From NCBI GenBank assembly GCA_043744615.1, contig JAYTUJ010000005.1:1-37796 (forward strand): a DNA stretch of 37,796 nt. The letters run 5' to 3'. Below are positions 1-8,416 of this stretch, piece after piece. The stretch is from JAYTUJ01 sp043744615 (GTDB lineage: Bacteria > Patescibacteriota > Minisyncoccia > Phycocordibacterales > CAIRYW01). The notes under the pieces are model-generated. The model had not been told where the DNA came from, did no database searches, and saw nothing but the letters and a program-made list of their open reading frames with translations. A program made the position numbers and the translations under genes. The first letter of the stretch is position 1. Each line of letters begins with the position of its first letter.

Positions 1-847
1 TTTCATCAGCAGCAAGATCTGTTTTTGTTAAAATAACTACTTCAGGTTTTTTTGCTACCTCTTTGTCAAAATCTTCAAGTTCATGTCTAATTGTTTGATA
101 CGCTTCTTCAATTGATTCGTTTTCAAGAGAAATACAATGAAACAAAATTTTATTTCGTTTAATATGTCGAAGAAATTTATGTCCCAAACCTTTTCCTTCA
201 GAAGCACCAGAAATTAAACCAGGAATATCTGCCAAAATAAAACCGAACATATCACCAAGGTTTGGTTCGAGTGTTGTAAATTGATAATCACCTACTTTTA
301 CATCAGCATTTGTAAGTGAGTTTAATAAACTTGATTTACCTGCATTTGGTAAACCGATTAAACCTGCGTCAGCAGTTAATAAAACTTCAACATAAAAAGT
401 TCCTTTTTCTCCTTCTTTTCCTTCTGTAAATTCTGTAGGAGTTGTGTTTGTTGAAGATTTAAAATGTTCGTTTCCGTATCCGCCACGTCCGCCTTTTAAA
501 ACTAAAACTTCGTCACCAACATTTGGTAATTCGTATTTTTTTTCTTCTTCAATAAACGTAACAACACTTCCACGAGGAATTTCAATATACAAATCTTCTC
601 CGTTTTTTCCGTGTTTACTTCGACTTGATCCTCCGTCGCCATTTGCAGCAGAATAATTTTTTTTATGTTTGTATCGAGCAAGCACTCCAATGTCTGCCGT
701 TGCACGCATATATACGTTACCGCCACGAGCACCATCGCCACCTGCTGGTCCTAAAAATTCTTTACCTCGTTCATGAAGCCAACGAGCAACGCCGTCGCCA
801 CCTTTTCCTGCTGTGAGTTCAAATGTAAGTTCATCAATATATGCCAT
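1..847 (-). CDS. obgE: GTPase Obg/CgtA (partial, C-terminus outside window)
   Basis: Ribosome-associated GTPase involved in late 50S assembly and the stringent response. The reading frame begins with MAYIDELTFELTAGKGGDG, the glycine-rich Obg fold typical of the family. It then enters the G domain: G1 is GLPNAGKSS, the DIPG G3 motif follows, and the G4 motif is TKTD close to the window edge. The C-terminal OCT domain, if present, lies outside. The ATG at 845-847 is preceded by AAGGA at good spacing, one of the few convincing Shine-Dalgarno sequences in the window. The gene follows the MYG1-family gene by 24 bp on the same strand, so it may be last in a co-transcribed group. The family assignment is secure. 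Confidence 0.97.
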   Translation of the reverse strand, partial: MAYIDELTFELTAGKGGDGVARWLHERGKEFLGPAGGDGARGGNVYMRATADIGVLARYKHKKNYSAANGDGGSSRSKHGKNGEDLYIEIPRGSVVTFIEEEKKYELPNVGDEVLVLKGGRGGYGNEHFKSSTNTTPTEFTEGKEGEKGTFYVEVLLTADAGLIGLPNAGKSSLLNSLTNADVKVGDYQFTTLEPNLGDMFGFILADIPGLISGASEGKGLGHKFLRHIKRNKILFHCISLENESIEEAYQTIRHELEDFDKEVAKKPEVVILTKTDLAADE

Positions 848-871
848 ATATCCTTAAATATAGCACATAAT

Positions 872-1783
872 TTATTCGAGGGCTTTTTGAGCAAGCAAAA
901 CGATACCCTCTTTAGAATTTGCAATGGCCATAAACCGAGCATTGTGACAAAACAAAGCATCAGAAACACCTGTAATTTTTTGGAGCTCTGCATCAGATTT
1001 ACCTGCCCACGCTTGTGGCAAATCTTTTCGATTTACAAAAGAATGCGTATCGTTTGAAATAGTCTGCAAAACCCACTTTCCTGCATTTGTATGTGGATGA
1101 ATGACAAATAATGGTTCTGTTTTTTTAGAAAGTACTTCGTGCCACGGCACATACGCATCGAGAATAATTAATCGTTTGTCTTGTGTTTTTTCATATACAT
1201 CAAGAACAACTGTTCGTGCATTAATTTTTGCTAAAGCTTTTTTAATTTCTTTTTTAAGAATTATTTGAACCATTGCTACTGCATCAAAAAAATATGTATC
1301 TGCAAATGAAGATGCTTCTGTGTATAAAGGATTATATCCACCTTCAATAATGTCTGAAAATGAATACTCGTATATCTCTGAAAAATTTTCAAGTGGCTTA
1401 GAAATAATAACTCCATTATCATGAGCATCAACAGGGCAAACTATTTTTTGTTCTATCTTTTGAGCAATTTCTTGATATACCTCAATTGATTGTTTTTCAC
1501 AGATAACTTCACAAACTTTTTCGCCATACTGTTTCCATATCAAACCAAACGCCGCATACGGAACATTGTTTTCTCGAACACCAGCACCCCCTTGTTGATG
1601 ATGATCAAATCGTAATGTTTCAATGTTGTATATTCGCCCCACATCAAACACAATATCCGCTGAATGTATAATTTGTTCATCACGAGTTCGAATAATTTTT
1701 GCATGTGGAAATAAAAAAAGAAGTGCCGCAGTTGCGCATACATCATCAGCATGAAATTTTCCATCATGAGTAACTAATTTCAT
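872..1783 (-). CDS. MYG1/UPF0160-family metal-dependent hydrolase (DHH-like)
   Basis: A 303-residue protein opening with MKLVTHDGKFHADDVCATA and carrying RFDHHQ around residue 60, the two metal-binding motifs of the MYG1 (UPF0160) family. Eukaryotic MYG1 is a 3'-5' RNA exonuclease, and the family is related to DHH phosphoesterases. The length is close to the family norm of roughly 300-340, and the usual acidic and histidine residues (for example VDAHDNGV near residue 120) are visible, so the protein is probably active. Its start codon overlaps the stop of the upstream membrane-protein gene by ATGA, which implies translational coupling. The cellular substrate in bacteria is not known to me; RNA or nucleotide turnover is inference. 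Confidence 0.88.
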   Translation of the reverse strand: MKLVTHDGKFHADDVCATAALLFLFPHAKIIRTRDEQIIHSADIVFDVGRIYNIETLRFDHHQQGGAGVRENNVPYAAFGLIWKQYGEKVCEVICEKQSIEVYQEIAQKIEQKIVCPVDAHDNGVIISKPLENFSEIYEYSFSDIIEGGYNPLYTEASSFADTYFFDAVAMVQIILKKEIKKALAKINARTVVLDVYEKTQDKRLIILDAYVPWHEVLSKKTEPLFVIHPHTNAGKWVLQTISNDTHSFVNRKDLPQAWAGKSDAELQKITGVSDALFCHNARFMAIANSKEGIVLLAQKALE

Positions 1784-2193
1784 ATATCACGAACTTTATC
1801 GCCTGATTTTGGAAAATTATCATCACTCTGAGCACCTCCTTTTGTATCAAAAGTTTTTTGAACAATCTTATCAGAAACTATACTTATACAAGACATAACG
1901 AGAGCCCCTAATATTGCGGTGACGATTCCTTCTACCTTAAACCCTCCAATAACAAGTGATACGAGCCAAAATATAAATCCGTTAATTACAAATCTAAATA
2001 ATCCTAATGTAATTATATTAACTGGCAACGTGAGTAAAATTAATATTGGTTTAATAATAAAATTAAAAATATCTAAAACAATTACCACAAAAATTGCAGT
2101 GCTGAATTTGTCGATAAAAATACTACTGCCAAACAATACCGGCAAAAGCATTAGTCCGAGAGCATTTATAAGAATTTTAAAAATCAGTTTCAT
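1780..2193 (-). CDS. Small membrane protein, phage holin superfamily IV type (PF04020-like)
   Basis: A 137-residue protein with about four hydrophobic segments (approximately residues 5-25, 30-55, 58-80 and 88-110) and a short charged tail. The pattern of a polar N and proline between helices (FNFIIKPILILLTLPVNIITLG) is characteristic of the small integral membrane family often annotated as phage holin family 4. In cellular genomes this family is conserved and is not evidence for a prophage; its role is unknown. The gene starts 1 bp after the stop of the AI-2E-type transporter gene and overlaps the MYG1 gene by 4 bp, so the three are very probably one operon. Confidence 0.8.
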   Translation of the reverse strand: MKLIFKILINALGLMLLPVLFGSSIFIDKFSTAIFVVIVLDIFNFIIKPILILLTLPVNIITLGLFRFVINGFIFWLVSLVIGGFKVEGIVTAILGALVMSCISIVSDKIVQKTFDTKGGAQSDDNFPKSGDKVRDI

Positions 2194-2194
2194 A

Positions 2195-3214
2195 CTATTC
2201 GTTTAACTTTAAAATATCATTATACAGACCGATAAGTGCGACCAAAAGACTGAGCACAATTGGACCCAACAAAAAACCTTCAAACCCAAAGAACGCGAGA
2301 CCTCCCATAATTGAAAACAAAATAAGTAGTGGATGAACTTTTAATCCTCTTTGAACAATATGGGGACTTAAGAAATTATCAATCATACCGATTCCAAATA
2401 TAGCCCATAGAAACATACCGATGGCAGGATATGTTTGTCCTTGGATAAACAAATAACCTATTGACGGCATGGTAATTAATGATGTTCCAAGCCCTGGTAT
2501 CAAAGCAGTCATTGACGCAACGGTTCCCCACAATACAGGATTTGGTACACCAAACACAGCCAAACCAATACCGGTAAATATTCCTTGTATGATTGCAATA
2601 ATAATAGTACCCTCGAGTACCGATTTAATTGTGTTTTTTACTGCACTAAAAATAGATTCGTCGTATTCATCAGGCAACGGGCTTAATCGCAACATTTGTT
2701 TTTTCAAAGCAGCGCCGTCTCGAAGTAAATAAAATAAAGAAATTGTCCCAATAAATAATTTGAATGCAAAATTAAGAGTGACTGAAAATAACGAACTAAT
2801 ATTAACAACTATCCATTGAGAAACTTGCGATATATACGCACTAATATTAATAGTTATATGTGGTGCAATTCGGTGTAAAAATTGTTGCACAAGTGCTGTT
2901 ATCGAATGTGCGTCATCAACACTGGTTACTCTTGTATACAAATCTTGAGCATCACCAAATAATTTAGTGAACAAAAAAGAAATTGGTAACAGCACCACTA
3001 CGTACAGGCCAATAATAACAAGAAACGCTGCGATGTTTTGTCGGCCACCAAGTATTTTTTTAAGACGAACAAAGACGGGTTCGAGTAAAATAGCAACAGT
3101 TCCTGCTAATAAAAATACAATTAAGAATGGATAGAAAATAAAAAAAGTAAGTATCAATACGGCGATTAATGTAGCGAAGAAAAAATATGTCGGTATGTGT
3201 TTTTGCTTGTTCAT
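2195..3214 (-). CDS. AI-2E family (PerM/YdiK-like) membrane transporter
   Basis: A 339-residue polytopic membrane protein with paired hydrophobic segments at the N-terminus, a soluble stretch around residues 85-145, and a C-terminal block containing PNPVLWGTVASMTALIPGLGTS and DNFLSPHIVQ. Both are hallmark motifs of the AI-2E exporter/PerM family. Members export diverse small molecules or act as Na+/H+ antiporters; the substrate here cannot be deduced. The ATG at 3212-3214 has no Shine-Dalgarno sequence. A -10-like TATTAT (3222-3227, minus strand) sits 7 nt upstream, so the mRNA may be leaderless and may start the operon that continues into the holin-like and MYG1 genes. Confidence 0.9.
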   Translation of the reverse strand: MNKQKHIPTYFFFATLIAVLILTFFIFYPFLIVFLLAGTVAILLEPVFVRLKKILGGRQNIAAFLVIIGLYVVVLLPISFLFTKLFGDAQDLYTRVTSVDDAHSITALVQQFLHRIAPHITINISAYISQVSQWIVVNISSLFSVTLNFAFKLFIGTISLFYLLRDGAALKKQMLRLSPLPDEYDESIFSAVKNTIKSVLEGTIIIAIIQGIFTGIGLAVFGVPNPVLWGTVASMTALIPGLGTSLITMPSIGYLFIQGQTYPAIGMFLWAIFGIGMIDNFLSPHIVQRGLKVHPLLILFSIMGGLAFFGFEGFLLGPIVLSLLVALIGLYNDILKLNE

Positions 3215-3234
3215 ATAGTTAATAATAGCCTATC

Positions 3235-4488
3235 TTATTTGACAATCAAGCTATGGTGAACATGATCTGAAACAGAGTATCCAAGAATATCTAATAGAGT
3301 GTCTTTAATGTGTACAACTTCTCCGACAGATAATAGTGAAAGATTTTGGTCAAGAATTGAAAAACTTGAGATATTATCTTCTTCATTATAATTTAAGAGA
3401 CAAGGAACAATATTTTTTTGTTGCATTTCTTTAAGAACATCGATCAAAAGCGTTTCGATTTCTTTTGAAATATCATTAAAAAGTTTTTGGTCTGTCTTAA
3501 AAAATGGAATATGCGAAAAAATCATATTTAATGCAATACAAGAAATATTATCTTCAATTTCTGATTGGACTCGGTCTTTTATTTGAACAATACGTTTTAC
3601 TAATTCTTTTTTTTCTTTTTCAAGACTTGAACCTTTTGGCAAATGTATTTGGTTTTCAGCCTCAGCATTAAAAGAAACTTTATTAAAATAATATATTTCA
3701 GAAGGATCAACTTGAGTTGCATCAATAAGCGACACCGAACCTTGCAAATCACGCACTGCTTGAATCGTTCGTGATGCAATTGTACTAATTTCAAACAGTG
3801 GGTCTAAAGAATCTTTAATCATTACATCGTAATCACCTTCGGTAATAATCGAGATTGTTTCATTTTCTGCTTTTGTCAAAAAACCATTATCACTTTTTTT
3901 AAGTTCAGAAATATTAGTACCAAATATAAAAATACCGTCATTTGGTTTTGGCATATATCCTTTGCTTGTGTCATCAAGATATAACACTACTTCATGTTTG
4001 TTCTGTTCGGTACCCTTTCTTTTTAATGCATACAATCTTCCTGAGGCAGTAATAATTGAAGGAATGCCAACATCTTCTGCAATCTTTTCGAGTTCGATTA
4101 AATAATCGAGAGCTTGTATATCGGCCTGTTCTGCAAATTCAGAAATATGAATTACTATTTTTTGTATTCCTTTTTCGAGAATAAATTTTAAAATACTTTT
4201 TATTTTTTGATGATGTTTTTTAATTCCGTCGATACCACCAATTCCTTGTATGTGCATCATCGAATCATTTTCTTGAACGTGTGCAAGTGTGTCGGTAAAA
4301 CGAAGGTTGCCCTCAAACTGATGTGCGTCGGTAACATCATGTTTTGGTGGCATGATAATAGTTGTTGTTGGAAATTTCATAGTTGCCATTTTAAAAAATG
4401 GCAAACCCCACAAATCACTGACAATCAAAAAAACTTGTTTTTTTGATATTGAATCAGAAATAGTAGACCGCTGTAATTCGTCGTTCAT
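3235..4488 (-). CDS. Degenerate paralogue of cofactor-independent phosphoglycerate mutase (probable pseudoenzyme)
   Basis: A 417-residue protein that follows the layout of 2,3-BPG-independent phosphoglycerate mutase (iPGM, usually about 510 residues). Residues 19-28 (VFLIVSDLWG) match the iPGM start VxLIxLDGWG. Residues 75-157 (from DSMMHIQGIGGIDG to SGRLYALKR) match the inserted phosphotransferase domain. Residues 317-371 match the region that normally carries DMVGHTG and ADHGN, and the end (DTLLDILGYSVSDHVHHSLI) matches the family's LDLLG...GKSLI tail. Nearly every catalytic element is missing: the GNSEVGH serine segment is deleted, DMVGHTG reads SHIPFFK, ADHGN reads LNYNEEDN, and the substrate-binding HSH and GRD motifs are lost; only Asp25 and Arg151 remain. 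I infer a non-catalytic, perhaps regulatory or scaffolding role. The homology is judged by eye. Confidence 0.72.
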   Translation of the reverse strand: MNDELQRSTISDSISKKQVFLIVSDLWGLPFFKMATMKFPTTTIIMPPKHDVTDAHQFEGNLRFTDTLAHVQENDSMMHIQGIGGIDGIKKHHQKIKSILKFILEKGIQKIVIHISEFAEQADIQALDYLIELEKIAEDVGIPSIITASGRLYALKRKGTEQNKHEVVLYLDDTSKGYMPKPNDGIFIFGTNISELKKSDNGFLTKAENETISIITEGDYDVMIKDSLDPLFEISTIASRTIQAVRDLQGSVSLIDATQVDPSEIYYFNKVSFNAEAENQIHLPKGSSLEKEKKELVKRIVQIKDRVQSEIEDNISCIALNMIFSHIPFFKTDQKLFNDISKEIETLLIDVLKEMQQKNIVPCLLNYNEEDNISSFSILDQNLSLLSVGEVVHIKDTLLDILGYSVSDHVHHSLIVK

Positions 4489-4494
4489 ATTTTC

Positions 4495-4503
4495 ATTATC
4501 TCA
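4495..4503 (-). promoter_or_regulatory. Extended -10 promoter of the iPGM-like gene
   Basis: The minus strand reads TGA-GATAAT, followed by 6 nt and then the ATG of the iPGM-like gene. There is no Shine-Dalgarno sequence, so transcription would begin at or within a base or two of the start codon. Confidence 0.45.
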
Positions 4504-4523
4504 CGCACTGTAAATTAATTCTA

Positions 4524-6368
4524 CTATTCGACCGTAACTGATTTTGCTAAATTTCTAGGTTTATCAACGTTAAATCCTTTATTTGTTGCTACATAATATG
4601 CAAATAGTTGTAATGGAATGACTGAAAGAATCGGAGAAAGCGCTTCAATTGTTTGTGGAACATAAATTACGTCGTCGGCAAGTTTTGCAATATCTATATT
4701 CCCCTCTGTTGCAATAGCAAGTACCTTTCCTTTTCGAGCTTTTATTTCTTGAATATTTGATTGCATTTTTTGATACACACTGTCAGTTGGACAAATCACA
4801 ACTGTAGGAAAATTTTCATCAATCATTGCAATTGAACCATGCTTCATTTCTCCTGCTCCAATTCCCTCTGCATGAATATAAGAAATTTCTTTTAATTTTA
4901 AAGCTCCTTCAAATGCGATTGGGTACGAATATTTTCTACCCATATACAAAAAATCACGATAGTTTCCATATTTTTCAGCAAGTGTTTTGATTGTTTCTTT
5001 TTGCGCAAGAATTTTTTCGATCTTTTCTGGAAGTTTTGCAAGCTCTTCAAGAATTTCAGTTCCTTGCGTATTCGACATTGATCGTTGTCGTCCAATAAAT
5101 ACAGCAAGTAATGTAAGCGCGGTTAGTTGTGAAATAAATGCTTTTGTTGAAGCAACTCCAATTTCTGGACCCGCATGATTATAAATTCCTGCATCAGTTT
5201 CACGCGCTATTGTTGAACCAACCGTGTTTATAATCCCAAGCGTAAGTGCCCCCTTTCGTTTTGCTTCTCTAATTGCTTCAAGAGTATCCGCTGTTTCACC
5301 TGATTGTGAAATTGCAAGAACCATTGTTTTATCATCTATAATTGGGGTTCGGTATCTAAATTCAGATGCAATTTCAACTTCTACTGGAATTCCAGCATAT
5401 TCTTCAATAATATATTCACCAATTAAACCAGCATAATATGCAGTACCGCAACCGACAATAATCAGTCGATTTTTTTCAAGTATTTTATCTTTCACCGATT
5501 CAAGGCCTCCAAGTTTTGCAAGACCGTCTTCAACAAGCAACCGCCCTCGAGTTGTATTTTTTACAACTTGCGGAGCCTCCATCATTTCTTTCATCATAAA
5601 ATGTTCATATCCATTTTTTTGAGCCTCCTCAATATTCCAATCAAGGATATCTGGGTTTCGATTTTGAGTTTCTTTTTCGAGTGTGAATACCGAGTGAGAA
5701 GTTGGTGTAAGTACCGCGATTTCACCATCATGCAAATACATAATTGTTCGAGTGTGACGCAAAATCGGTGCGGGATCAGAAGCAACAAAATTTGCACCCT
5801 CGCCTAACCCAATTACAATCGGACTTCCCATTCGAGCAACAATAATTTTTTCTGGCTGACTTTCAATCATTGCAGCTAAACCGTATGTACCATGAAGCTC
5901 TTTTAATGTCGCAATGACAGCATCTTCAAATGAAACATCTTTTGTCTTTAAAAAATCAGCGATCAAATGAGGGATAACTTCGGTATCAGTTTCAGATTCA
6001 AACACAACCCCTTTTTGAGAAAGCTTTTCTTTAATTTCACGATAATTTTCAATAATCCCATTATGAACTACCCAAACTTTACGAGCTCCGTCATGATGCG
6101 GATGTGCGTTTGTAATTGAAGGAATACCGTGAGTTGCCCACCTTGTATGCGCGATTCCAGAACAACACATGCCTGAATCTTCTTTATTTAAATTTTTCTT
6201 TTGCAATTCTTCAGCGAGCGCAGCAACATGACCAACTGCTTTTGTTGATCCATTACCAGAAACATAAATTCCTGCCGAGTCATAACCGCGGTATTCAAGG
6301 GTGCGTAATCCATCAAGCAAAAAAGGTGTTGCTGATTCTTTTCCAGTATATCCAAAAATTCCACACAT
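4524..6368 (-). CDS. glmS: Glutamine--fructose-6-phosphate aminotransferase (isomerizing)
   Basis: Makes glucosamine-6-phosphate from fructose-6-phosphate and glutamine, the first step toward UDP-GlcNAc for peptidoglycan. At 614 residues the length is normal. The N-terminal Ntn-type glutaminase domain starts MCGIFGYTGKES, with Cys2 the nucleophile once Met1 is removed, and includes HTRWATHG and HNGIIENY. Two SIS domains follow (ISQSGETADT, GPEIGVASTKAF), and the C-terminus ends in KPRNLAKSVTVE, the usual DxPRNLAKSVTVE signature. It appears fully functional. The gene begins 6 bp after the HAD gene's stop on the same strand, so the two are probably co-transcribed. I saw no glmS ribozyme; the upstream space is too short. 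Confidence 0.98.
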   Translation of the reverse strand: MCGIFGYTGKESATPFLLDGLRTLEYRGYDSAGIYVSGNGSTKAVGHVAALAEELQKKNLNKEDSGMCCSGIAHTRWATHGIPSITNAHPHHDGARKVWVVHNGIIENYREIKEKLSQKGVVFESETDTEVIPHLIADFLKTKDVSFEDAVIATLKELHGTYGLAAMIESQPEKIIVARMGSPIVIGLGEGANFVASDPAPILRHTRTIMYLHDGEIAVLTPTSHSVFTLEKETQNRNPDILDWNIEEAQKNGYEHFMMKEMMEAPQVVKNTTRGRLLVEDGLAKLGGLESVKDKILEKNRLIIVGCGTAYYAGLIGEYIIEEYAGIPVEVEIASEFRYRTPIIDDKTMVLAISQSGETADTLEAIREAKRKGALTLGIINTVGSTIARETDAGIYNHAGPEIGVASTKAFISQLTALTLLAVFIGRQRSMSNTQGTEILEELAKLPEKIEKILAQKETIKTLAEKYGNYRDFLYMGRKYSYPIAFEGALKLKEISYIHAEGIGAGEMKHGSIAMIDENFPTVVICPTDSVYQKMQSNIQEIKARKGKVLAIATEGNIDIAKLADDVIYVPQTIEALSPILSVIPLQLFAYYVATNKGFNVDKPRNLAKSVTVE

Positions 6369-6374
6369 ATAATT

Positions 6375-6860
6375 TTATGCAAACATTAACACCAAGATGT
6401 CTTGCAACATATCAAACGAAGTGATAAATATATCGGCAATTTCATATTTATCTTTTGGTTTAATATCTTTATACTTCCAACCTTCAACTAAAACTGTTTT
6501 ACATCCGAGCATTTTTCCATACCGGATATCGATATCTCTACGGTCTCCGATTACATACACATCTTGTGTATTCGTAATTGAGTGATGTTTTAATATATCT
6601 TTAAAAATTCTTTCTTTATCTTCTGGTTTTGGCACAACATGTATCTCTGTAAAGTATTTTCGAATTCCAAGAATATCTATTTTTTTATTTTGAATATCAG
6701 CATCTCCTTGAGTAACTAATATGTTAGTAACATTATCTAAGTTTAAAACCTCAAGAACTCCTGGAAACAGGCGCATAGTTTCATAATTTGGAGTTACATC
6801 GTCTAACCGATCTTGTGTTGAATATAATGTATCGTCTAGGTCAAAAATCAAATATTTCAT
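6375..6860 (-). CDS. HAD-superfamily phosphatase
   Basis: A 161-residue HAD hydrolase. Motif I is FDLDDTLY near residue 6, with the nucleophile Asp and the general acid Asp two residues later. Motif II is the Thr in LVTQG, motif III the lysine in KPEDKERIF, and motif IV the acidic pair in VIGDRRDID. The cap is short, so the protein belongs to a small-molecule subfamily; the substrate is unknown. The neighbouring glmS and YvcK-like genes would fit a sugar-phosphate role, but this is inference only. The minus strand carries TGC-TAAGAT (6867-6875) ending 6 nt before the ATG, with AAGG immediately upstream, so it could be read as leaderless or as a weak Shine-Dalgarno start. Confidence 0.88.
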   Translation of the reverse strand: MKYLIFDLDDTLYSTQDRLDDVTPNYETMRLFPGVLEVLNLDNVTNILVTQGDADIQNKKIDILGIRKYFTEIHVVPKPEDKERIFKDILKHHSITNTQDVYVIGDRRDIDIRYGKMLGCKTVLVEGWKYKDIKPKDKYEIADIFITSFDMLQDILVLMFA

Positions 6861-6878
6861 CCTTATATCTTAGCATAT

Positions 6879-7898
6879 TTATAATATTGATTTGAGTGTA
6901 TATGCAATTTCTTCAGCTGTATAACGTTTATTACCATAATTTCCCTTATCAATATATTGAATAGAATGGGTATACTCAGAAACATCATTAATGTTTACTC
7001 GTGAAAACTTAGGGTGATGATCGTCAAAAAATTCAGTGACTTCGCGAGAAAACTTTTGAAAGAATATCATATCGAGTTTAGAAATTCCTGAGTATGCACA
7101 AACTTCTTTTACAAAATCGAGTGCGGTGTAGTTCCATGTTTCTCCATACTTACCTATTTGAGTAGGAATATATATTTTTTTTGCTTTTGATTTTTTAAGA
7201 GCGTCGGTAATTCCAGCAACTAAAAAATTTGGAATAAGTGAAGAATATAAATCTCCATTTGAAAAAATAATATGGTCAGCAGTATTAATTGCTTTAATCG
7301 CATCACTGTCAGCGCTGACGGTGGGAAACAATTCAAGGCGTGTTATTTTTTTTGTTCCATCGTGTGATGGAATATCAATATTTGCTTCGCCCACGATAAC
7401 CTCACCTGTTTCAAGATACGCCATAACGTCTGCTTTTTCATACGTCACAGGAATAATTTGTGCCGAAGAATTACCAAACAATGAAAGTGTTTTTTGAATT
7501 TGCTCTACTGCCTTTTTATCACTTCCTATTGTTTCTGATAAAGCAAACATAAGTAAATTTCCTAAGTTATGCCCGTTCACACTCGATTCTTTTGAAAATC
7601 GAAATGCTAAAAGTTTTTTTACTAAATCGTTTGAGTGAGCTGCCGCAATACAATTGCGGATGTCCCCCGCTGGCAATGAATTAAAATCTTCTCGAAGCAT
7701 TCCTGTACTTCCACCAGAGTCGAAGACACTAACAATGGCAGAAACTTTTATTTTTTTCTTTTTCTGAATAATTTGTAGTGCTTCGATAATTCGAGCGGTA
7801 CCAGTACCACCGCCAATAATTACAACATGTGGAACTTTTTTAAGTTTCTTTGTGGTTTTTGGAGTTTTACTTTTTAGTACCTTTTTTTTCATTTCCAA
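6879..7898 (-). CDS. YvcK/CofD-like protein (gluconeogenesis factor family)
   Basis: A 339-residue protein with VVIIGGGTGTARIIEAL near residue 26, then VSVFDSGGSTGMLRED and LPAGDIRNCIAA, the conserved signatures of the YvcK branch of the CofD superfamily. YvcK binds UDP-sugars, localises to the membrane and helps route carbon into peptidoglycan precursors in Bacillus. The N-terminal stretch of about 20 residues is Lys/Thr-rich (KKKVLKSKTPKTTKKLKK). The start is ambiguous: ATG codons 7896-7898 and 7890-7892 both lie inside the upstream nucleotidyltransferase frame, giving an overlap of 26-32 bp. The partner gene is therefore translationally linked. Downstream on the same strand are the HAD gene and glmS. 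Confidence 0.9.
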   Translation of the reverse strand: MEMKKKVLKSKTPKTTKKLKKVPHVVIIGGGTGTARIIEALQIIQKKKKIKVSAIVSVFDSGGSTGMLREDFNSLPAGDIRNCIAAAHSNDLVKKLLAFRFSKESSVNGHNLGNLLMFALSETIGSDKKAVEQIQKTLSLFGNSSAQIIPVTYEKADVMAYLETGEVIVGEANIDIPSHDGTKKITRLELFPTVSADSDAIKAINTADHIIFSNGDLYSSLIPNFLVAGITDALKKSKAKKIYIPTQIGKYGETWNYTALDFVKEVCAYSGISKLDMIFFQKFSREVTEFFDDHHPKFSRVNINDVSEYTHSIQYIDKGNYGNKRYTAEEIAYTLKSIL

Positions 7899-8376
7899 TT
7901 TTTTTTAATTTCTCTGCTACTTTTGCTTTTTTCTCTGAAGCTTTATTTACTAACCACGAACTTGATTGCACTTTTCCACCTTGTCCAACATTAAAAACCA
8001 TTTTTGAACCGATTCGCGCGCAAATTAAATTTTCAGGAGTATTTTCACTTACTCGATCACCACCGTTTGCAAATATATCTGGTTTAATTTTTAATAAATC
8101 TTTCGAGACACTCATGTCTTTTGGGTTTCTTCCGTGCGATGTAAAAACTGCTTTTGAGACACACGCAAAAGATTCAATAATTTCTTTTCGTTCGTGTTGA
8201 TCCATAAACACATAGCCTTTCTTTTTAAAAAGCCAATTGTCATTATTAATTAACACAATTAGTTCATCACCAAGCGCACGCGCTTCTTTCATAAGTCGTA
8301 CATGTCCAATATGAACCGGATCAAATCCCCCACTAATAACGACAACTTTTTTATTTTTAATTTTATTTTGAGCCAT
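7867..8376 (-). CDS. Cytidylyltransferase-like nucleotidyltransferase (RfaE C-domain/TagD type)
   Basis: A protein of about 169 residues with GGFDPVHIGHVRLMKEA near residue 16, which contains the HxGH signature of the cytidylyltransferase-like superfamily. It continues with LIVLINNDNWLFKKKG, typical of glycerol-phosphate and heptose-phosphate nucleotidyltransferases. The family joins CTP or ATP to a phosphorylated small molecule; the exact substrate is not readable. The C-terminal 30 residues are Lys-rich and overlap the YvcK-like start. I chose the ATG at 8374-8376 rather than the GTG one codon earlier. The minus strand has TAAAAT (8384-8389) 7 nt upstream and no Shine-Dalgarno sequence, consistent with leaderless translation. 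Confidence 0.85.
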   Translation of the reverse strand: MAQNKIKNKKVVVISGGFDPVHIGHVRLMKEARALGDELIVLINNDNWLFKKKGYVFMDQHERKEIIESFACVSKAVFTSHGRNPKDMSVSKDLLKIKPDIFANGGDRVSENTPENLICARIGSKMVFNVGQGGKVQSSSWLVNKASEKKAKVAEKLKKIGNEKKGTKK

Positions 8377-8416
8377 CACAATGATTTTATGCTAGAGCAA
8401 ATAAATAATAAAGTGG

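Noticed and set aside
1780..2193. Holin-like gene as evidence of a prophage
   Set aside because: The family is a common cellular membrane protein, it is in an operon with housekeeping genes, and no other phage genes are near it.
4524..6368. glmS ribozyme upstream of glmS
   Set aside because: Only 6 bp separate glmS from the HAD gene, leaving no room for the ribozyme.
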